From NCBI GenBank assembly GCA_017450275.1, contig JAFSVD010000014.1, forward strand, positions 1 to 57,740: a stretch of DNA of 57,740 nt, read 5' to 3'. The position numbers and the translations under genes were made by a program. The notes beneath the pieces are model-generated. The model had not been told where the DNA came from, searched no databases, and was given only the letters and a program-made list of their open reading frames with translations. Below, piece by piece: positions 52,412 to 57,740 of this stretch (position 1 is its first letter; every line of letters starts with the position of its first letter). The DNA comes from Desulfovibrio sp. Its GTDB lineage: Bacteria > Desulfobacterota > Desulfovibrionia > Desulfovibrionales > Desulfovibrionaceae.

Positions 52412-53701
52412 ATGCATACACCCTTTTCTTTCATTCCCGACTACGACGAAGCAACGCTCGAACGCATCCAAATCGAAGGCATCCGCAAAACCCTTGCCCA
52501 GGCACAAAAAAGCCCCCAATACCAAAAGATTCTGGGCGCATGCGGCGTGCAACCAGGCGATATTCAGCGTCTCGACGATCTCCAAAAACTCCCCACAACC
52601 GATGTCAACGATCTCAGGGAAGGCTATCCCTTGCCCCTTGTTTGCGTGCCCACAAAGGACATTGTCCGCATCCATGCCTCAAGCGGCACAACCGGCAAGC
52701 GAAAGATCCTCGCCTACACTCAAAACGACGTGGACACCTTGGCGTTGCAGATGGCCAGATGCTTCGAACTGGCTGGCTTAACCTGCGACGACATCCTCCA
52801 GGCAGCGGTTGGCTATGGCCTGTGGACAGCAGGAGCCGCTTTTCAGGCGGGCAGCGAAAAGATCGGCATGATGACCATTCCGGTAGGACCAGGCAATCTC
52901 GCCATGCATCTCGAACTGCTGCAGGATCTGCACGCAACCTGCTTTGGCGCCACTGCCTCTATGGCGCTCCTTCTGGCCGAAGAAGTGGAACGCAACAATC
53001 TGCGCAACCGTATTGCGCTCAAACGCATGATCTCGGGTTCTGAAACCCGCACGGAAAAAATGCGCCAGGCCATTGAGTCGAAACTGGGGCTTATCGGGAG
53101 CTATGATATTGCCGGCATGACCGAAATGTATGGGCCTGGCACAGCCATTGACTGCGACTACCACTGCGGACTCCACTATTGGGCTGATCTTTTCGTGCTT
53201 GAAATTCTCGACCCCCAAACGCTTGAACCCGTCCCAGACGGCGAGATCGGCGAAATGGTGGTCACAAGCCTTCGCAAAGAAGCCGTTCCCCTTATCCGCT
53301 ACCGCACCCACGATCTTTCCCGCAAACTGCCAGGCACCTGCCCCTGCGGCCTTCGCATGCCCCGCCACGACGCCATCCTCGGTCGCTCAGACGATATGAT
53401 TGTCTATCGGGGGGTCAACCTGTATCCAGGCCAATTCCATGCTGTCATCGCCCAATTTCCTGAACTGGGCGGCGAATACCAGGTGGAACTGACCCGCGAT
53501 GCCCATGCCATCGACCATCTCACCCTTCGGCTTGAACGGGCGGACACAGCCACATCCGACAACGATGCCAATCTCGCACAAGCCCTTGACCAGGCTTTCC
53601 ACCAGGCTCTGCTCACACGCATCGAGGTTGTCATCACCGACTACGCAAGCCTGCCCCGCACCTTCAGCAAATCCAAACGTATTATCGATCATCGCATCTA
53701 A
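52412..53701 (+). CDS. phenylacetate-CoA ligase family protein (PaaK-like)
   Basis: About 429 residues from the ATG at 52412 (a frame to 52319 exists; MHTPFSFIPDYDEATLE begins the conserved part). Class I adenylate-forming enzyme: HASSGTTGKRKILAYT (P-loop, about 88-103), SGSETRTEKM, YDIAGMTEMYGPG (the acceptor/A5-type motif, about 240-252), YRTHDLSR, CPCGLRMPRHDAILGRSDDMIVYRGVNLYP and the C-terminal catalytic lysine in SKSKRIIDHR. It activates an aryl acid to its CoA thioester; in Desulfovibrio-like genomes such ligases lie near indolepyruvate oxidoreductases, not seen here. It is 11 nt upstream of selB. Confidence 0.92.
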   Translation: MHTPFSFIPDYDEATLERIQIEGIRKTLAQAQKSPQYQKILGACGVQPGDIQRLDDLQKLPTTDVNDLREGYPLPLVCVPTKDIVRIHASSGTTGKRKILAYTQNDVDTLALQMARCFELAGLTCDDILQAAVGYGLWTAGAAFQAGSEKIGMMTIPVGPGNLAMHLELLQDLHATCFGATASMALLLAEEVERNNLRNRIALKRMISGSETRTEKMRQAIESKLGLIGSYDIAGMTEMYGPGTAIDCDYHCGLHYWADLFVLEILDPQTLEPVPDGEIGEMVVTSLRKEAVPLIRYRTHDLSRKLPGTCPCGLRMPRHDAILGRSDDMIVYRGVNLYPGQFHAVIAQFPELGGEYQVELTRDAHAIDHLTLRLERADTATSDNDANLAQALDQAFHQALLTRIEVVITDYASLPRTFSKSKRIIDHRI

Positions 53702-53712
53702 ACAGAGGTTCT

Positions 53713-55635
53713 ATGGCCTACATCCTTGGAACAGCAGGACATATTGACCACGGGAAAACGTCCCTGATTCGGGCGCTGACTACGATCGACTGCGACCGCC
53801 TCAAAGAAGAAAAAAAGCGGGGCATAACCATTGATTTGGGCTTTGCCTGGCTCGATCTGCCCAACGGCGATCGCCTTGGTATTATCGATGTGCCAGGACA
53901 CGAAAAATTCGTCCGCACCATGGTGGCCGGAGCCTGCGGTATCGATTTTGTACTCTTGGTCATTGCGGCAGACGAAGGGATCATGCCCCAGACACGCGAA
54001 CACCTTGAGATCTGTCAGCTGCTTGGGATCAAACACGGCGTAGTCGCCCTCACCAAGATCGACCTTGTGGATGCCGAATGGTGTGCCATGGTGCGTGCGG
54101 AAATCGCCCAAAATCTCGAAGGCACGTTTTTGCAAGGGGCACCGATCATCCCTGTGTCTGCCACAACAGGAGAGGGGCTTACAACCCTGCGAGAGCACAT
54201 CCTTGCTCTCATCCAAAGCCACACCCAAAGCCGACAAAACGATCTTGTGCGCATGCCCATCGATCGGGTCTTTACCATCCACGGCCATGGCACGGTTGTG
54301 ACCGGCACCCTGCTCTCTGGCACGCTCACGGTTGGCGACAGCCTTGTTGTGATGCCCAAAGGCCTTGAAACCAAGGTGCGCTTCCTTGAGCGCCATGGAA
54401 CACCCGTGACAACGATTGAAGCAGGCAGCCGATGCGCCATCAACGTGCAAGGCCTTGAAACAACCGATATCGCCCGGGGCGACACCATCGCCCGTCCCAA
54501 GACCCTTGTGCCTTCCACGCGCTTCTATACGAAAACAACCCTGCTTCAGCACGCGCCCACGCTCAAACAGCGCACAGAACTCCATTTTCATCTGGGCACC
54601 AAGGAATGTCTGGCCAAACTGCGCTTTCGGGATCGCCTCCGTATGGAGCCAGGCGAACAAGCCTTTGTGGAAGTGATCTTTGACCAGCCTCTGTGCGCGG
54701 TCTTTGGCGACAGGGCTGTGCTTCGCACAGGCTCTCCGCTGCGAACCATTGCTGGCTGCGAAATTCTCTGCCCCATTCCGCCTCTGTGGCCAAAACACCA
54801 TCCTGACAAAGACCAGTATATCGCCACATGGCTCTCGCTCCCCACGCTCTCCGAGAACAATCCCAGCGAGTGCCTCGCTGTTCTCCTCGATCTCTTTGGT
54901 GTGCCAGGCCTCTCTGAGAGCGAACTCGCCCTTGCGAGCGGCCAAGAGACAAAGACGCGCACCAAAGCCCTCAAGACCCTTATGGAGAAAGGCGTCATCG
55001 TCTGCTGGGATACAGAGACCAAAAGCTATATCCACAAAAACCATCTCGCCAAACTTGTTTGTGATATCCTCGCCTATGCCCAGACCATCCACGATAAGGC
55101 TCCCTTATCGCCGCACTTTGCCAAGGAGGCCTTACTGGCGGCAACGGATTCTCTCCCCAAAAAGCTCTTTGCCTGCGCGATCGAGACCTGTATCCGCACA
55201 AAACGCCTTGTCGCTGACGGGGACGGGGTGCGCTTGGCAAGCCACAGCGTGACCCTCGATACCAAGGATCAAAACACAAGCCAGCAATTGCTGAAAGCCC
55301 TCCAAAAAACTCCTCTCACCCCGCCCAATATCAAGGAAGTACTGGAAAATGTGCGTCTTTCAGACAAAGAAGCCCTGCCTCTTTTGAACCATCTCACCCA
55401 GACAGGCGATATCATTCGGATCAATCCCACCCTCTATTACGCCAAAGAGGGATACGACGATATTATGGAACGTATTTACACCTGGTTCAAAGACCACGAA
55501 AGCCTGGACATCACCGATCTCAAAGGTCTTTTAGGGCTCTCTCGCAAATACCTTATTGCGCTTCTGGAATATATGGACAATACCCATATCACGGTTCGCG
55601 TTGGCAACAAACGAACCTTGCGGCAAACACGCTGA
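53713..55635 (+). CDS. selenocysteine-specific elongation factor SelB
   Basis: 640 residues, typical of SelB. The EF-Tu-like GTPase has [12 protein letters not shown] (G1), RGITIDLGF (G2), DVPGHEKF (G3), TKID (G4) and SAT (G5). Then come the beta-barrel domains and the C-terminal winged-helix domains (from about 400) that bind the SECIS hairpin (the [18 protein letters not shown] end is diagnostic). It delivers Sec-tRNA to UGA codons. Its presence shows that selenoproteins are made by this organism; selA and selC are not in the window. AGAGG lies 6 nt upstream, and it is probably co-transcribed with the gene before and the one after. Confidence 0.97.
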   Translation: MAYILGTAGHIDHGKTSLIRALTTIDCDRLKEEKKRGITIDLGFAWLDLPNGDRLGIIDVPGHEKFVRTMVAGACGIDFVLLVIAADEGIMPQTREHLEICQLLGIKHGVVALTKIDLVDAEWCAMVRAEIAQNLEGTFLQGAPIIPVSATTGEGLTTLREHILALIQSHTQSRQNDLVRMPIDRVFTIHGHGTVVTGTLLSGTLTVGDSLVVMPKGLETKVRFLERHGTPVTTIEAGSRCAINVQGLETTDIARGDTIARPKTLVPSTRFYTKTTLLQHAPTLKQRTELHFHLGTKECLAKLRFRDRLRMEPGEQAFVEVIFDQPLCAVFGDRAVLRTGSPLRTIAGCEILCPIPPLWPKHHPDKDQYIATWLSLPTLSENNPSECLAVLLDLFGVPGLSESELALASGQETKTRTKALKTLMEKGVIVCWDTETKSYIHKNHLAKLVCDILAYAQTIHDKAPLSPHFAKEALLAATDSLPKKLFACAIETCIRTKRLVADGDGVRLASHSVTLDTKDQNTSQQLLKALQKTPLTPPNIKEVLENVRLSDKEALPLLNHLTQTGDIIRINPTLYYAKEGYDDIMERIYTWFKDHESLDITDLKGLLGLSRKYLIALLEYMDNTHITVRVGNKRTLRQTR

Positions 55636-55643
55636 GGCTCGAC

Positions 55644-56255
55644 GTGCGCACCCATCTTCTCGATCGCCTCAAAACCGATGCAAACGCTCTGGAGCACGGT
55701 GGTGAGAGCCAAACCGCCAAAAACCTTGTGCGTCTTTGGGAGGAGCTGGCTTCAGCTCATTGGTACCACGCTCCAATGAACCTTGCTCCAAGCTCGAATC
55801 TGCTCTTCTACGATCACACAAAACTCACCCAATACCCGCTTTTTATCACCACAGGCACCCCCATTGCCCATGCAGCCCTCATTACGTATGAGCCCACAGG
55901 GCTTATCAGCTACTGCTTTCGCTGTGATGCCAAAGGATGGATGTGGCCGTTTCTTGGCCTTTCCTTTTGCCTTGTGCCGAAAAAACGCATGGATATCGTG
56001 CCGGTTTTGGTGCATACATCTGCCACATCAACGACCTGGCAGAACGCCGCTCTTCGGGAAAGCATCGAGGAATTAGCCGTAATCGGGGCAGCCTTTGCCC
56101 TTGTTTGGGAAGGGATTTTGCCTGAAAAAGAAGCTCCGCTCAAAGTGCCAAAGCACAAAAAGGAGATAAAAGCCCCCATCCACCCCTCCTCCTTCGACAA
56201 AAGAGGACGCACAAAAAGGGTGAAACGGGGACAAAGCAGCGGCCAACGAGCGTAA
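55644..56255 (+). CDS. unknown protein downstream of selB
   Basis: 203 residues from a GTG 8 nt after the selB stop (GAGG just upstream). I recognise no family. It is mostly soluble with a hydrophobic stretch (MWPFLGLSFCLVP, about 99-111), an aromatic motif near residue 40 (HWYHAP) and a very basic C-terminal tail rich in Lys/Arg (KHKKEIKAP, then KRGRTKRVKRG), which suggests nucleic-acid or membrane contact. The tight linkage to selB could mean a role in selenoprotein synthesis, but context is the only hint. It is immediately followed by the repeat element. Confidence 0.75.
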   Translation: MRTHLLDRLKTDANALEHGGESQTAKNLVRLWEELASAHWYHAPMNLAPSSNLLFYDHTKLTQYPLFITTGTPIAHAALITYEPTGLISYCFRCDAKGWMWPFLGLSFCLVPKKRMDIVPVLVHTSATSTTWQNAALRESIEELAVIGAAFALVWEGILPEKEAPLKVPKHKKEIKAPIHPSSFDKRGRTKRVKRGQSSGQRA

Positions 56256-56276
56256 TTTTTTACCTTGGGAGAATGC

Positions 56277-56363
56277 TATTACGGTTCTCCAAAAATATCA
56301 CGCCACTCAGGTAGTTTGGTATTTTTGCTCGTAATCAGTCTCAGTTCAGATGGCATTTTTGCC
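56277..56363 (-). repeat. dispersed hairpin-forming repeat, family 1, copy B
   Basis: Reverse complement of the copy at 53-139. The distal 44 nt (56363 down to 56320) differ at about one base, the hairpin arms have changed more, and the last 30 nt (56306 down to 56277) match except for two positions. The element starts only about 22 nt after the upstream gene's stop. Together with copy A it forms an inverted pair about 56 kb apart. Confidence 0.75.
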
Positions 56364-56780
56364 AAAGGTGAATATATCGGTCGGGATATTGTCCGACAAA
56401 GCGCTTCTTTTGATCTAAAAACCGCCAGTAGAAAAATAGAAGGTATTTCCTGGAAATACTGTCGTTTACTTGCTAAAAACGATGGTTATGGATATTCATA
56501 CAATAGTTTAAAAAAGTGAGAAAAGAGGTATGGCTATCCAGCCACGGCGGGGCGGCCTTCCTCAGAATGGACACTGTTTCCAACTATCTCTACAACATCC
56601 CCTATGCCACTTTTGTGCCATTTTACTCCTTCAAGTGAGATATCGCGATCGCGTGAGGAATTTTCTCACTCACGAGCAGGCATGCCATCCATGTTGATTT
56701 TTGTCTTTCACTTTGCCTCATGCCTCAAACGAGCTTGTCCACGAGGAAAGGAACGTATGATACGTACAAAGACCGGCAAA
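56364..56780. other. intergenic island with a short orphan reading frame
   Basis: About 420 nt. A plus-strand frame running from the repeat to 56519 encodes about 52 codons after the repeat (IGRDIVRQSASFDLKTASRK to SYNSLKK). These look protein-like but have no start outside the repeat, so they are probably a remnant of a larger gene. The rest (56520-56780) has no supported gene. It contains CGCGATCGCG near 56645 and an inverted GTGAG/CTCAC pair around 56652-56674. Confidence 0.45.
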
Positions 56781-56810
56781 GTGGCGTGATATTTTAGGAG
56801 AACCGTACTA
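56781..56810 (+). repeat. partial copy C of family-1 repeat, carrying the HIT gene ribosome binding site
   Basis: These 30 nt (GTGGCGTGATATTTTAGGAG and ten more) match 110-139 at 26 of 30 positions and the corresponding part of copy B at 28 of 30. The AGGAG at 56796-56800 lies 9 nt before the HIT start at 56810, so the repeat end provides translation initiation. Confidence 0.7.
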
Positions 56811-57217
56811 TGGATTGTGTTTTTTGCGATATCCTTGCCGGGAAAATTCCCTCGGCAAAGCTCCTTGAAACAGAGTCGCTCTACGCCTTCTTGGATATTG
56901 CCCCAGCCAACAAAGGCCATGCGCTCATCATCCCCCGCACCCATTGCCAAGACATCTTAGGCGTGGATCCCAAAATCGGCGAAGACCTGCTCAGCACCAT
57001 GCAACGCATAGCCAGAGCCATTGTCAATGTCACCGGTGCCAAGGGCTTCAACATCATTCAAAACAACGGTCGTGTGGCTGGCCAAGAAGTCGACCACCTC
57101 CACTGGCATATCATCCCCCGTTTTGACCGGGCGGAGATGCCTCTGTGGAAGCAGGGCAAATACGAGTCCATGGATGAAATGATGCGCCTTGCCACAACCA
57201 TCAAACTGCAAATTTAA
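56810..57217 (+). CDS. HIT-family nucleotide-binding protein (Hint-like)
   Basis: 135 residues with CVFCDILAGKIP at the N-terminus, then LDIAPANKGHALIIPRTH and the histidine triad HLHWHIIPR (His-x-His-x-His, about 96-104). The length suits bacterial HinT, which hydrolyses nucleoside phosphoramidates. The two CxxC cysteines at the start resemble the zinc-binding pair in some HIT proteins. Its ribosome binding site lies in the repeat copy described above. A hairpin-like T-rich sequence (about 57270-57298) may end transcription. Confidence 0.93.
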   Translation: MDCVFCDILAGKIPSAKLLETESLYAFLDIAPANKGHALIIPRTHCQDILGVDPKIGEDLLSTMQRIARAIVNVTGAKGFNIIQNNGRVAGQEVDHLHWHIIPRFDRAEMPLWKQGKYESMDEMMRLATTIKLQI

Positions 57218-57740
57218 CGAAAAAAGCCTCCAAACACAGGCCAAAAGATCGCCCACAAAGCCCCTTTGCGCCAATGGATGGGGGCGTTTTTTGCATACGC
57301 TCTCTGTTTGCCTGGGAGGCTTTTGGGAAAAATAGACAATTCGCTTTTCGACTGAGTTTTTACTGATCCATTTCGAATAGAAAGATGCAATACCAGGGAT
57401 GAAAATCAAGAAAAAGAACAATGGCAAAGAGTAAGGACATAATGGAGATACACATTCCTAAGAACTGCGTTTTCTCGGTTCGTGTGTCAAAATACGGTAG
57501 GGGGAACATCTGATTTCTCAAGAATGTTCTGCGTAAAAGATAGATATGAACTTGGGGAAGTCAGTAGTAGGGTGTGCGTCCAAAAGCTTGAGTGATACTT
57601 TGCCGACATTTGTCATGGATATAACCAAATGGCGTCCCGTTTTTGCCAAGGAGCGTGCCATGCGAGTTTCTGACCGCGTTTCAGCTATAACCCCATCAGT
57701 TACCCTCAGCATCAACAGCAAAGCACTGGCTATGCGCAAG
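57218..57740. other. right-end region, no supported gene
   Basis: It contains a weak terminator-like sequence near 57270-57298 (GGGGGCGTTTTTT) and a 10-bp inverted repeat AAAAGCCTCC/GGAGGCTTTT (57227-57236/57319-57328). On the minus strand a reading frame runs from 57739 to 57518 (73 codons) and continues beyond the window; its tail (SLAKTGRHLVISMTNVGKVS) could be the end of a gene, but there is not enough to judge. A 31-codon hydrophobic minus-strand frame near 57365-57455 is also present without a good ribosome binding site. Confidence 0.35.

Noticed and set aside
53698-55092. 464-codon reading frame opposite selB
   Set aside because: Shadow frame; SelB motifs prove the plus-strand gene.

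Overview
The window looks like chromosomal DNA of a Gram-negative, motile, probably anaerobic bacterium. It best fits a Desulfovibrio-like member of the Desulfobacterota. The evidence is inference from gene content: a selenocysteine elongation factor (SelB), fliR and cheV, two phenylacetate-CoA-ligase-family proteins, a CoA-disulfide-reductase/rhodanese flavoprotein, a NapH-type membrane ferredoxin, and an ABC-transporter-type (KpsC/S/D/E) capsule locus. No 16S rRNA or other marker is present, so the taxonomy is tentative. Coding DNA is compact and of middling GC, with many 1-4 nt overlaps. Several islands (5.9-8.6 kb, 41.9-42.3 kb, 56.3-56.8 kb and the extreme left end) are AT-rich or repeat-bearing.

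Region 1 (about 0.27-22.85 kb, all minus strand) is a capsule operon. Transcription runs from 22.85 kb downwards: small lipoprotein, KpsE-like chain-length/export protein with an unusual duplicated N-terminal module, KpsD/Wza-like outer-membrane export protein, two-domain Kdo transferase KpsC, a 2.4 kaa type I polyketide synthase, an AT-rich island, an alpha-oxoamine synthase, KpsS, a GNAT acetyltransferase, an LTA-synthase-like membrane phosphatase/transferase and a NapH-like polyferredoxin. Multidomain PKS + alpha-oxoamine synthase + KpsS/KpsC is the combination known from the rhizobial rkp-1 K-antigen region, where these enzymes are thought to build a dedicated lipid anchor. No kpsM/kpsT transporter lies in the window. 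The island between PKS and oxoamine synthase carries one intact and two decayed, tandemly duplicated genes of the Rpn/PD-(D/E)XK transposase-like family.

Region 2 (23-28.6 kb) holds a flavin disulfide reductase with rhodanese domain and an SppA-like protease (both plus), then a small membrane protein and an XpaC/TelA pair (minus). Region 3 (29.3-34.5 kb, plus) is a three-gene operon: an unrecognised 447-residue protein, an IcmL/DotI-like protein and an IcmB/DotO-like ATPase. It is driven by a near-consensus sigma-70 promoter whose -10 box lies in a perfect 15-bp palindrome. It looks like an orphan piece of a type IVB secretion or conjugation machine.

Region 4 (34.5-43.8 kb, minus) contains tlyA, slyX, a YgiQ-type radical SAM enzyme, an EF-hand protein, a conserved unknown, an atypical PaaK-like protein without the usual ATP loop, a Sel1-repeat protein, and an SGNH/MBOAT pair likely to O-acylate a surface polymer. 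A roughly 420-bp MITE-like element sits between the last two. Region 5 (44-57.2 kb) is housekeeping: fliR, a DUF533 protein, gltX, argB, an HD-domain phosphohydrolase, a ZraP-like periplasmic protein with a collagen-like tail, an Elp3-like radical SAM protein, cheV, nth, paaK-like ligase, selB, an unknown protein and a HIT protein. A dispersed repeat occurs at both ends of the window in opposite orientation, and a part copy supplies the ribosome binding site of the HIT gene.
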